A model generated the notes under the pieces. The model saw only the letters and a program-made list of their open reading frames with translations, searched no databases and was not told the origin of the DNA. This document shows, in pieces, positions 13,972-21,559 of a stretch of 21,600 nt of DNA. Origin of the DNA: Candidatus Nitrosopumilus sp. (GTDB taxonomy: Archaea; Thermoproteota; Nitrososphaeria; Nitrososphaerales; Nitrosopumilaceae); assembly GCA_016784625.1 (NCBI GenBank), contig JADHUF010000011.1:1-21600 (forward strand), written 5' to 3'. Position numbers and translations under genes: made by a program. The number at the start of each line of letters is the position of its first letter. Position 1 is the first letter of the stretch.

Positions 13972-15000
13972 TTATTTTGTAATGATTATTTTCATTGCAT
14001 TGTCACCACTTCGTGCATGATCAAATGCTTTTTGAGAATCAGTAATTGGATATGTATGCGTGATTAGTTGTTTAACATCAATTTGAGAAGATTCAATGAG
14101 ATCAAGGGCATCTTTAGTATCTTTATCAGAGGCAGCATAGCTAGTAACAAGAATGATCTCTTTTGAATAGACTTTACTCATATCCAAATTTAGTTTTGAG
14201 CCCTTTGAAGGAACACCAAACATCATAACTGCACCACCTTGTCTTACCATGTCAATGGCGTCCTCAAGTGCAGTCAGACTGCTAGTTGCAACTATTGCTA
14301 CATCTACTCCCATTCCACCTGTATTGTCTAGAATTTTTTGTTTCCTATCTTCATTCATTGAGTTAATGGATTCAGTAATGTTAAATTTTTTTGCAAAATC
14401 CAATCTAAAATTATTTACATCAAAACAGAAAATTTTTGAGAATTTTTTTGCTTGAGCTAACATCACATGCATCATTCCAGTAGGGCCAACACCAAAAATT
14501 GCAGCTGAATCACCTTGTTGATAAGGAAATTTGGTCCATGCACGCACACAACATGCCAATGGTTCAATCATTGCTGCTTCCTCAAAACTTAGAGAATCAG
14601 AAATTTTTAGAACACCGCCATGAGTAACATTCCATTCAGGTACAACATATTCTTCAGATAACCCACATGGAGAAAGATTAGTTTCATAGTATTTTTTACA
14701 CATTGTTTCATTACCATGATTACACAAATGACAGTCATAACATGGAACATGATGATGTGTAAACACCCTATCGCCTTTTTTGAATTCTGTTACATCAGAA
14801 CCAATATCTAAAATCATACCTGCAGGTTCATGACCTAAACGCATAGATGGTTGCCCATATTGACCAAAAACTTTTTCCAAATCAGAACCACAAATTCCAC
14901 ATGCATTCATCTGCACTAAAATATCACCAGAACCTAACTGTGGATTTTCAGATTCATCTATAGAAATAACAGATGGTTCTTTAACAGATGCAGTTTTCAT
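13972..15000 (-). CDS. Zinc-dependent medium-chain (MDR) alcohol/polyol dehydrogenase
   Basis: A 342-residue NAD-type dehydrogenase of the sorbitol/threonine dehydrogenase branch. Catalytic zinc ligands are Cys 37 (CGICGSD), His 57 and Glu 58 (GHEPAG) and probably Glu 146 (MIEPLACC). Structural zinc is bound by Cys 87, 90, 93 and 101 (CYDCHLCNHGNETMC). The Rossmann loop is GVGPTG (170-175), and Asp 193 (FCFDVNN) at the end of the second strand favours NAD over NADP. Length is standard. The ATG has a box TACTTATAAT about 25 nt upstream. It is followed by the LsrF-like aldolase gene, so the pair may oxidise a polyol or hydroxyacid and then cleave or rearrange the product. The substrate is not known. 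Confidence 0.88.
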   Translation of the reverse strand: MKTASVKEPSVISIDESENPQLGSGDILVQMNACGICGSDLEKVFGQYGQPSMRLGHEPAGMILDIGSDVTEFKKGDRVFTHHHVPCYDCHLCNHGNETMCKKYYETNLSPCGLSEEYVVPEWNVTHGGVLKISDSLSFEEAAMIEPLACCVRAWTKFPYQQGDSAAIFGVGPTGMMHVMLAQAKKFSKIFCFDVNNFRLDFAKKFNITESINSMNEDRKQKILDNTGGMGVDVAIVATSSLTALEDAIDMVRQGGAVMMFGVPSKGSKLNLDMSKVYSKEIILVTSYAASDKDTKDALDLIESSQIDVKQLITHTYPITDSQKAFDHARSGDNAMKIIITK

Positions 15001-15020
15001 GGTAAAGCATTAGAATGTTG

Positions 15021-15030
15021 ATTATAAGTA
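15021..15030 (-). promoter_or_regulatory. TATA-like box of the dehydrogenase-aldolase pair
   Basis: Minus-strand TACTTATAAT is centred about 25 nt before the ATG at 15000, fitting a leaderless archaeal promoter. Confidence 0.45.
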
Positions 15031-15040
15031 GATTAAAAGA

Positions 15041-15334
15041 TCATACACCAAGAATCTTCTTTAGCATTACTCTGTAATCAACTTCAGTTTTTTCACTTCC
15101 AATTGAAGGTAATGCAAAAACAAGAGTAGATTTTTCAGCTCGAAGTTTAGTTAATTCATCATTTATAGATTCTGTAATATCATCACTGACAAGAACCAAG
15201 CCAACATCAGCATCATCTGTTAATTTTGTAATTTCATCTAAAGCCTTTTGAGGGGTTTCAGAAATGATACCTGGCACTCCAGCCAATTGAAAACTAGTTA
15301 CAAAGGATTTGCTTCCAACAGTGAAGATTTTCAT
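15041..15334 (-). CDS. atpF: A-type (archaeal/vacuolar) ATP synthase subunit F
   Basis: A 97-residue protein matching V/A-ATPase subunit F, a central-stalk subunit that contacts the catalytic head. The family pattern is seen at the start (MKIFTVGSKSFVTSFQLAGVPGI), in the helix TPQKALDEITKL, the Rossmann-like strand DVGLVLVSDDITESI and the strand STLVFALPSIG. The frame extends to a GTG at 15376, but homology begins at the ATG at 15334, and a promoter box lies between the two, so the ATG is the real start. No other ATP synthase subunit is in the window; the next gene downstream is the dehydrogenase. The subunit is therefore encoded apart from at least its immediate operon partners. Confidence 0.82.
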   Translation of the reverse strand: MKIFTVGSKSFVTSFQLAGVPGIISETPQKALDEITKLTDDADVGLVLVSDDITESINDELTKLRAEKSTLVFALPSIGSEKTEVDYRVMLKKILGV

Positions 15335-15354
15335 AGTTAAAATTTTTCTCCATT

Positions 15355-15365
15355 CTAATTTAACC
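15355..15365 (-). promoter_or_regulatory. TATA-like box of atpF
   Basis: Minus-strand GGTTAAATTAG is centred about 26 nt before the ATG at 15334. It lies upstream of that ATG but downstream of the alternative GTG (15376), so it supports the shorter protein. Confidence 0.45.
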
Positions 15366-15420
15366 CTTTTTGGCACATTAGATCAGGAAGATTGATTTAG
15401 TTTAGAAAATTAGTGAATTC

Positions 15421-15720
15421 ATGACAGAAATTGATACACAAAAAGACATCTATCTATTCCTACATGGAAGAATGGATCTGAAAGAAAAAGCAATGAATGC
15501 ACTTGCTACAAAAGGATTCACAGAAGACAAAGTCACCATGGCTTTACCAAATAAAGTCGGAAATGTAGGAGATTACATGGCAATGTTATGGATGCCACCA
15601 AATCCAGACCACATCAAGATTCAACAAATTACAAAAGTTGAGGAAGTAGAGCCAGAAGGAATGGTTGGTCTTTGGAAAGGGGTTTCAAAAGATGATATCG
15701 ACTCTATTCCATTAGAGTAA
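15421..15720 (+). CDS. Hypothetical protein (99 aa)
   Basis: I do not recognise this gene. The 99-residue product is soluble; an N-terminal strand (KDIYLFLHGR) is followed by a helix (LKEKAMNALATKGF), then YMAMLWMPPNPDHIKIQQI and a C-terminal acidic part ending SIPLE. The layout (strand, helix, strands) suggests a small alpha/beta fold. Met and Trp are clustered in the middle (MAMLWMPP). No Cys and no metal motif. It is divergent from atpF, with 86 nt between starts, and its stop lies 2 nt from that of the convergent gene. Confidence 0.62.
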   Translation: MTEIDTQKDIYLFLHGRMDLKEKAMNALATKGFTEDKVTMALPNKVGNVGDYMAMLWMPPNPDHIKIQQITKVEEVEPEGMVGLWKGVSKDDIDSIPLE

Positions 15721-15722
15721 AG

Positions 15723-15974
15723 TCAACTGAAACCAGCACCAAAGTCATTACCTTTTTCTAATATATCACCAGAATCAGAATTTTTTAATTTTCTATAAAG
15801 AAGTGCCTCATAAACTAGTTTCATTGATTCCTCATCATCAAGACTACAATCTTCTTTAATTTGATTTTTGTATTTTTTTAATTTTGCACTATCTTGTTCA
15901 TCAGGAGAAATACCATCATGAATCATTAGATTGGCAATCTTTTCAATTTCAGAATTTTGTTGGTCTTCATCCAT
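15723..15974 (-). CDS. Hypothetical acidic protein (83 aa)
   Basis: I do not recognise this gene. The 83-residue product is rich in Asp, Glu and Ser, with two probable helices (EIEKIANLMIHDG and SMKLVYEALLYRKL) around a charged linker (DSAKLKKYKNQIKED). One Cys (KEDCSLD). No membrane segment. It could be the downstream partner of the SWIM protein gene, 48 nt upstream on the same strand. The composition and clean ATG support a real gene, but no function can be assigned. Confidence 0.55.
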   Translation of the reverse strand: MDEDQQNSEIEKIANLMIHDGISPDEQDSAKLKKYKNQIKEDCSLDDEESMKLVYEALLYRKLKNSDSGDILEKGNDFGAGFS

Positions 15975-16022
15975 AATTTTTAATAGGATTTCTAGTTATT
16001 AACACGTTCGAATAACAAAATA

Positions 16023-16325
16023 CTACAAATCAGAAAGCAGTCCTGAAAGAAAATCAGAGAATTCTTCATCAGAGAAAATAATTTTTTCAATTTTGTTTTC
16101 TTTTTGAGCAAGTGCTGCAGATTCTAAATGATAACAAACAGTTTTCCCACTTAATTTTCCAAAATAAAACCCAGGACATGAACAATAACTACCATCTGGA
16201 TCAATCCAATGTTCTTCACCCTTACCTACAACTGTCCAAATTTTTCTTTGACTAGGCTCAAAAATATGTAGTTTCACACGTTTTTCAGAAACTAATGATT
16301 CAACTCTATCAAAGTCTTTGTTCAC
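16023..16325 (-). CDS. SWIM zinc-finger protein
   Basis: A 100-residue protein built round one SWIM domain: Cys 48 and Cys 50 (YCSCPGF), then Cys 64 and His 66 (VCYHLESA), the C-x-C-x(n)-C-x-H signature. Upstream strands KLHIFEPSQRKIWTVVG and EHWIDPDG are the usual beta part before the zinc ligands. The C-terminus is a helical acidic tail. SWIM proteins bind DNA or protein; small ones of the Sws1 kind work with RecA-family recombinases, so a role in recombination is possible but not shown here. The start is GTG at 16323-16325; no ATG precedes the domain. It is divergent from the phosphoesterase gene, with only 34 nt between the two starts. Confidence 0.8.
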   Translation of the reverse strand: MNKDFDRVESLVSEKRVKLHIFEPSQRKIWTVVGKGEEHWIDPDGSYCSCPGFYFGKLSGKTVCYHLESAALAQKENKIEKIIFSDEEFSDFLSGLLSDL

Positions 16326-16359
16326 AAGGATTTAATCAGATATCGACAGTATAACTTTG

Positions 16360-17109
16360 ATGCTACAAACTAGAATAGTTCCATCAAAACCTGCATTAAT
16401 TCTAGAAGGTAAAAAAAAGAATCTCATAGTCACTGATATTCACATAGGATTTGAAAATAGTATGGCATCAAATGAGATTTTCATAGGTAAAAATTCTACA
16501 ATAAATGAAACAATTCAAGAATTATCAGAAATAATAGATACAGAAAAGCCTGATTCAGTAATTTTACTAGGTGATATCAAATCAAGTATTAAAAATATCT
16601 CAAGAAACGAATGGGATGAAGTTCCAATGTTTTTTAAAAAAATTAGAGAAAAATGCGATGTGGTATTAATTCCAGGAAATCATGATGCAAATATTCAGAG
16701 ACTAGTTCCAGATAATATTTCTATGATTAGTTCAACAGGCATGGTTGAAGAAAATATTTTGTTGACACATGGGCACACAATGCCATCAGAGAATTTTTCC
16801 CACATAGATAAAATCATCATGGGACACTTACATCCAGTGTTTTTTCAAGAAGATTCTGTAATGAATGGGCAAAGAGTTTGGGTATCAATTAGAGTAGAAA
16901 AAGAAAAAATATTCCCAAATAAATCAGGAGAATTAGAAATAACTATACTTCCTTCATTTAACAAGTATTTTTATGCAACACATCGAAAGAAATACAAAAA
17001 ATCAATTTCTCCCATTATAGATAAAATCAAAACAATATCCACAGCAAGAATAGTGACACTGGATGGAACAATTATTGGAAATGAGTCAATGATTGATCAA
17101 GTGATTTAA
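16360..17109 (+). CDS. ICC-like calcineurin-type metallophosphoesterase
   Basis: A 249-residue phosphoesterase with all five metal motifs: D26-x-H28 (TDIHIG), G71-D72 (LLGDIKSS), G106-N-H-D109, H137-G-H139 (LTHGH) and G155-H-L-H158. This order is typical of archaeal ICC-like proteins, a family of mostly unknown substrates (nucleotides or nucleic-acid ends). After the core, residues 160-249 form beta structure and a basic linker (ATHRKKYKKSISP). I chose the ATG at 16360; a TTG one codon earlier is possible. It is divergent from the SWIM gene, which might indicate a common process. Its stop directly abuts the stop of carB (0 nt between). Confidence 0.85.
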   Translation: MLQTRIVPSKPALILEGKKKNLIVTDIHIGFENSMASNEIFIGKNSTINETIQELSEIIDTEKPDSVILLGDIKSSIKNISRNEWDEVPMFFKKIREKCDVVLIPGNHDANIQRLVPDNISMISSTGMVEENILLTHGHTMPSENFSHIDKIIMGHLHPVFFQEDSVMNGQRVWVSIRVEKEKIFPNKSGELEITILPSFNKYFYATHRKKYKKSISPIIDKIKTISTARIVTLDGTIIGNESMIDQVI

Positions 17110-20100
17110 TCAATCATAATTATCATAAGGTTCAATTGGTTCTTTAGTAGTTTCATTATCTTTAAGCCATTCCAAAGTTTTTACAAAAGAATCAGCTAAC
17201 TCAATAGTTGTCAAAACTGGAATCCCTAATTCCAAAGATTTTCTTCTAATTTGATATTCATCATCTAGCATTCCAACATATTTTTCCAATGTGGAAGTAC
17301 TTGGGATGTTTATGATAAAATCAATTTTTCTATCATATAGAAGATCAGCAATGTTTGGTTTTCTTTCAGGTTCTGAAATTTTGTGAACTATTTCTATTTG
17401 ACCAATTTTTTCTTCAAAGAATTCTGCAGTATGCTCTGTTGCTAAAATTTTGAATCCAAGCTGTTTGAGTTTTGCAATAGTTGCAACAAGTTTCTGTTTA
17501 TTTTGTTCACCTCCAACAGTTACAAGAGCAGTGCCTTTGTCAGGTAAATTATAACCAACAGATATCAAGCCTTTTGATAATGCATCATGAAAACTATTTC
17601 CAAAACATGCAGCCTCACCAGTTGATTGCATTTCAACACCCAATGCAATATCTGCACCATCTAATTGCATGAAGGAGAATTGTGGGACTTTGATTCCAAA
17701 GTTGTGTATCTTTTGCCATTTATTTTCAGGAATTTTAGGTAGTGGTTTATCTAAAATAGCCTTAGATGCAAGAGAAATCAGGTTCGTTTTAACAAGTTTT
17801 GAGACAAAAGGCATAGAACGTGATGCTCGAATGTTTAGTTCAATTACATAGACATGGTTATCATGTACTAAAAATTGTAAATTAAATGGACCTTTGACAT
17901 TAAAAGTCAAAGCAATCTTTTTTGTATAATCATTAATTGTTTCAATAATTTTATTATTTAATCGCCATGGTGGAATACACATCATTGCATCACCAGAATG
18001 AACACCTGCACTATCAATGTGTTCAACAATTGCACCGATAACAACTTCTTTTCCATTACTAATTCCATCCACATCTACTTCAAGTGAATTCAGCATGAAT
18101 TTTGAGATTACAACTGGATGATCAGGTGAAACATCAGCTGCTTCTTTAACATATGTTTTCAATTCATCTTGAGACCAAACAACTTTCATAGCAGCACCAG
18201 AAAGAACATAAGAAGGTCTTACAATTACTGGGAATTCAACTTCACGTGCAAAGTTTTTGGCTTCATTAATATTTGAAAATGCTTGCCAACGTGGTTGTTG
18301 TATGTGGAGTTTATCTAGTTCTGCACTAAACTTTGAACGGTCTTCTGCCCTATCAACATCATGTGCACTAGTACCTAAAATGTTTACACCGTGTTGTGCA
18401 AGACCAGGAGTTAGATTGTTTGCAGTTTGTCCACCAACACAAGTAATTATCCCCTTTGGATTTTCAAATTCAGTAATATCTAAAATTCTTTCCTGAGTTA
18501 ATTCTTCAAAGTATAATCTTGTACAAATATCATAATCAGTAGATACAGTTTCAGGATTACAGTTTACAACAGAGATATTTTTTTCACCATTTTCTTGCAA
18601 CCCCCAAACCATGTTTACAGTGCCCCAATCAAATTCTACACTGCTTCCAATTCTGTAAGGACCAGCACCAAGTACAACAATTCCATTCTCATCAGAAGGA
18701 ATCGCAATATCATGTGAATGACCACCATATGTAAGATAGAGATAATTTGTAACGGCAGGCCATTCTGCTGCAAGTGTGTCAATTTGCTTTACAGAGGGCA
18801 AAACACCCAATTTCTTGCGTAAATCACGTATTTCATCTGGAGTTTTATCTTTAACACGAGCAATTTGCTTATCTGAAAAACCAGTTTTCTTTGCCTCCCA
18901 AAGAAGTGATTCATCAAGATTAGAGTCTTTTAATTTTGATTCAATTGCTACAATATTTTTTATCTTTTCAATAAACCAAGGATCAATTGTAGATAGTTTG
19001 TAAATTCGTTCAACTGAAATTCCCATTTTCAACGCAATTGCAACATTATATAAAATTTGATCATCATGATTAGATAATTTATTTTCAATTTCTTCTTCGC
19101 TGTAGGTTTTCCCATTGACACGATTTAGAACTAGGCCATCTCTTCCAATATCTAACATTCGAATTGATTTTTGAAGAGACTCCTCAAAGGTTCTACCCAC
19201 TGCCATAACTTCACCAACTGATTTCATTGCAGGTCCAAGCTTTCTATTCACAAGTTCAAACTTGTCAAAATCCCATCGTGGATGTTTACATACAATATAA
19301 TCAAGTGAGGGTTCAAAACATGCAGTAGTATTTTTTGTAATTCTATTTACTAGTTCAGACAAGTTGTAACCTAATCCAATTTTTGCAGACATGTATGCCA
19401 ATGGATAACCTGTTGCCTTGCTTGCAAGGGCAGAAGAACGTGACAGTCTTGGGTTGATTTCAATTGCAACATATCTATCAGAGTTAGGTTCAAGAGCATA
19501 TTGAATATTACATTCACCTACAATTCCAACATGTTTTGTTGCACGTAATGCAGCAGAACGTAACATGTGATATTCATGATTATCAATTGTTTGTGAGGGG
19601 GCAACTACAATATTATCACCAGTATGAACTCTCATAGAAAGAACATTTTCCATATTACAAACAATTATGTTATTTCCATCATAATCCTGCATGACTTCAT
19701 ATTCAATTTGTTTCCAATGTCCAATGTATTCTTCAATTAAAACTTGGCCAACAATACTTGCCCTGAGACCCCTTTCAACAATCTCATGTAGTTCAATTTC
19801 ATTATGAGCAATACCGCCGCCACGCCCACCCAAAGTATATGCAACTCTAATTATTACAGGATAGAATAATTCATTGGCTGCCTTTTTTGCATCCTCAAAG
19901 TTAGTAACAGTTCTACTTTTCAAAACAGGCACGCCTGATTCATTCATAGAATCTTTGAAAAGTTGCCTATCCTCAGTTTTCTGAATTCCTTTAATTTGTG
20001 TCCCAAGTACACGAACTCCATATTTTTGAAGAATTTCAGACTCTTCTAACTTTACACCGCAATTAAGAGCAGTTTGTCCACCATATGCCAGCATAATTCC

Positions 20101-20352
20101 ATCTGGTCTTTCTTTTTCAATGATGGATTCTACATACTCGGGATTCACAGGTAGAAGATATACTTGATCTGCAAATCTAGTGTCTGTCTGAATTGTTGCA
20201 ATGTTTGGATTTATTAGAACACTTTTCAGTCCATCTTCCCGTATTGCTTTGAGACATTGACTTCCAGAGTAGTCAAATTCACCAGCTTCCCCAATTTTAA
20301 TTGCCCCACTTCCCAGTACAAGAATTTTTTTTAATGATTCATTTTTTGGCAT
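17110..20352 (-). CDS. carB: Carbamoyl-phosphate synthase large subunit
   Basis: A 1080-residue synthetase that makes carbamoyl phosphate from bicarbonate, ammonia (tunnelled from CarA) and two ATP. It has the usual two homologous halves: the first begins VLGSGAIKIGEAGEFDYSG with YTLGGRGGGIAHN and EINPRLSRSSALASKATGYP; the second begins VLGAGPYRIGSSVEFDWG (from about residue 560) with RPSYVLSGAAMKVV and ELNIRASRSMPFVSK. An oligomerisation segment lies between, and the last ~140 residues form the MGS-like allosteric domain (GTALVTVGGEQNKQKL, FIINIPST). Length equals the E. coli enzyme within a few residues. It starts 4 nt after the carA stop. The product feeds both arginine and pyrimidine synthesis. 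Confidence 0.98.
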   Translation of the reverse strand: MPKNESLKKILVLGSGAIKIGEAGEFDYSGSQCLKAIREDGLKSVLINPNIATIQTDTRFADQVYLLPVNPEYVESIIEKERPDGIMLAYGGQTALNCGVKLEESEILQKYGVRVLGTQIKGIQKTEDRQLFKDSMNESGVPVLKSRTVTNFEDAKKAANELFYPVIIRVAYTLGGRGGGIAHNEIELHEIVERGLRASIVGQVLIEEYIGHWKQIEYEVMQDYDGNNIIVCNMENVLSMRVHTGDNIVVAPSQTIDNHEYHMLRSAALRATKHVGIVGECNIQYALEPNSDRYVAIEINPRLSRSSALASKATGYPLAYMSAKIGLGYNLSELVNRITKNTTACFEPSLDYIVCKHPRWDFDKFELVNRKLGPAMKSVGEVMAVGRTFEESLQKSIRMLDIGRDGLVLNRVNGKTYSEEEIENKLSNHDDQILYNVAIALKMGISVERIYKLSTIDPWFIEKIKNIVAIESKLKDSNLDESLLWEAKKTGFSDKQIARVKDKTPDEIRDLRKKLGVLPSVKQIDTLAAEWPAVTNYLYLTYGGHSHDIAIPSDENGIVVLGAGPYRIGSSVEFDWGTVNMVWGLQENGEKNISVVNCNPETVSTDYDICTRLYFEELTQERILDITEFENPKGIITCVGGQTANNLTPGLAQHGVNILGTSAHDVDRAEDRSKFSAELDKLHIQQPRWQAFSNINEAKNFAREVEFPVIVRPSYVLSGAAMKVVWSQDELKTYVKEAADVSPDHPVVISKFMLNSLEVDVDGISNGKEVVIGAIVEHIDSAGVHSGDAMMCIPPWRLNNKIIETINDYTKKIALTFNVKGPFNLQFLVHDNHVYVIELNIRASRSMPFVSKLVKTNLISLASKAILDKPLPKIPENKWQKIHNFGIKVPQFSFMQLDGADIALGVEMQSTGEAACFGNSFHDALSKGLISVGYNLPDKGTALVTVGGEQNKQKLVATIAKLKQLGFKILATEHTAEFFEEKIGQIEIVHKISEPERKPNIADLLYDRKIDFIINIPSTSTLEKYVGMLDDEYQIRRKSLELGIPVLTTIELADSFVKTLEWLKDNETTKEPIEPYDNYD

Positions 20353-20356
20353 TTAT

Positions 20357-21496
20357 TCATTTCTCCATAAAGTGTTTTAGTTCTTCAAAGATGAACTTAC
20401 AATCAAAAGGACCAGGTGAAGCTTCTGGATGAAACTGTACTGCAATACAATTTTGTTTTTTGTGTTTTATTCCTTCAACTGTTTTATCATCTGCATTTGT
20501 AAACCATAAATTAAAATCAGATTTTTCTAAAGACTCTGGAGTTATCCCATATCCATGATTCTGACTAGTAACATAGACTTGATTATTTTCTAAATTAACA
20601 CAAGGTTTGTTTTGGCCTCTATGTCCATACTTTAGTTTGTAAGTTTCTGTATTTCCGGCAATACCAATGATTTGTGCACCTAAACAAATTCCAAGTGTTG
20701 GAATGTTATTTTCAATTAATTTTTTTGCAGTTTCAATTGTATCAGAACATTTTTGAGGATCACCAGGACCACTGCTTAATACTACACCTTTAGGATTGTA
20801 AGACATTATTTTATCATAAGGAGTATTCCAAGGAACCAAGATTGCCTTGTAACCAAGATCACAAACATTTCTCAGAATGGCATTTTTAGCACCAGTGTCA
20901 ATTACGACAACTGATTTTTTCCCATTACCATAAACTTGTTCTTGTTTTGTAGATACTATATCCATGAATTTCTCAGAGTTGTAATGAGTTGCAGATGCTA
21001 GTTCTTTTTTAACTTGCTCTACATCAATTTCAGAATCAGATACTACAAGGGCAGCCATCATAACACCACTAGTTCGAAGTTTTTTAGTTAATTCACGAGT
21101 ATCGATTCCAGATATACCAGGTACCTTTTCGTTGTACATCCACTCATCAAGAGTCATTGAAAGATTCCAATGACTTGCAGTTAGAGATAATTCATGAACC
21201 ACCAATCCTCGGATTTGTATTTTATCAGATTCAAAGAATTTTGGAATACCATCATCGTCTTTAATGGAAGGATCAGGAACACCATAATTTCCAACTAGTG
21301 GGTATGTCAGTGTAAGAATTTGACCATTATATGATGGATCTGTAAGTGCTTCAGGATATCCTACCATTCCAGTATTAAAGACAATTTCACCAAAAACAGT
21401 TGTAGAAAAACCAAAACCTTCACCATCAAGAACAGTGTCATCATCAAAAATCAGCTTCCCAAATTTTTTTGCGTGGCTTGATTTCTTTGTAGTAAT
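20357..21496 (-). CDS. carA: Carbamoyl-phosphate synthase small (glutaminase) subunit, probably ATT start
   Basis: CarA hydrolyses glutamine and passes ammonia to CarB. The class I glutaminase domain holds the catalytic Cys of GICLGAQ (residue 271 here) and His 356/Glu 358 of QFHPEASPGPFD. The first ATG (21367) falls in the middle of the conserved N-terminal block: upstream codons read GKLIFDDDTVLDGEGFG...VFGEIVFNTG and join MVGYPEALTDPSY, so the gene must start further up. That frame is open to a stop at 21530-21532 but has no ATG, GTG or TTG. An ATT at 21494-21496 (giving ITTKKSS) fits best: GAGGG lies 6-7 nt before it, and the length becomes 379 residues, normal for CarA. The protein is certain; the start is inferred. 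Confidence 0.9.
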   Translation of the reverse strand: MTTKKSSHAKKFGKLIFDDDTVLDGEGFGFSTTVFGEIVFNTGMVGYPEALTDPSYNGQILTLTYPLVGNYGVPDPSIKDDDGIPKFFESDKIQIRGLVVHELSLTASHWNLSMTLDEWMYNEKVPGISGIDTRELTKKLRTSGVMMAALVVSDSEIDVEQVKKELASATHYNSEKFMDIVSTKQEQVYGNGKKSVVVIDTGAKNAILRNVCDLGYKAILVPWNTPYDKIMSYNPKGVVLSSGPGDPQKCSDTIETAKKLIENNIPTLGICLGAQIIGIAGNTETYKLKYGHRGQNKPCVNLENNQVYVTSQNHGYGITPESLEKSDFNLWFTNADDKTVEGIKHKKQNCIAVQFHPEASPGPFDCKFIFEELKHFMEK

Positions 21497-21519
21497 TGTT
21501 ACCCTCGTAGAGTCCGAAT

Positions 21520-21532
21520 GAATATTAATTTA
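21520..21532. promoter_or_regulatory. AT-rich box between carA and the right-edge gene
   Basis: GAATATTAATTTA is a TATA-like element readable on both strands. On the minus strand it lies about 30 nt before the proposed carA ATT start. On the plus strand it lies about 30 nt before the ATG at 21560. It is the only such element in the gap, so it may serve both directions. Confidence 0.35.
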
Positions 21533-21559
21533 AGTTTTTGTTCAGATTTAGAATGAAAG

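Noticed and set aside
15335..15376. Longer atpF starting at GTG 15376.
   Set aside because: The extra 14 residues have no match to the family, and the likely promoter lies downstream of that GTG.
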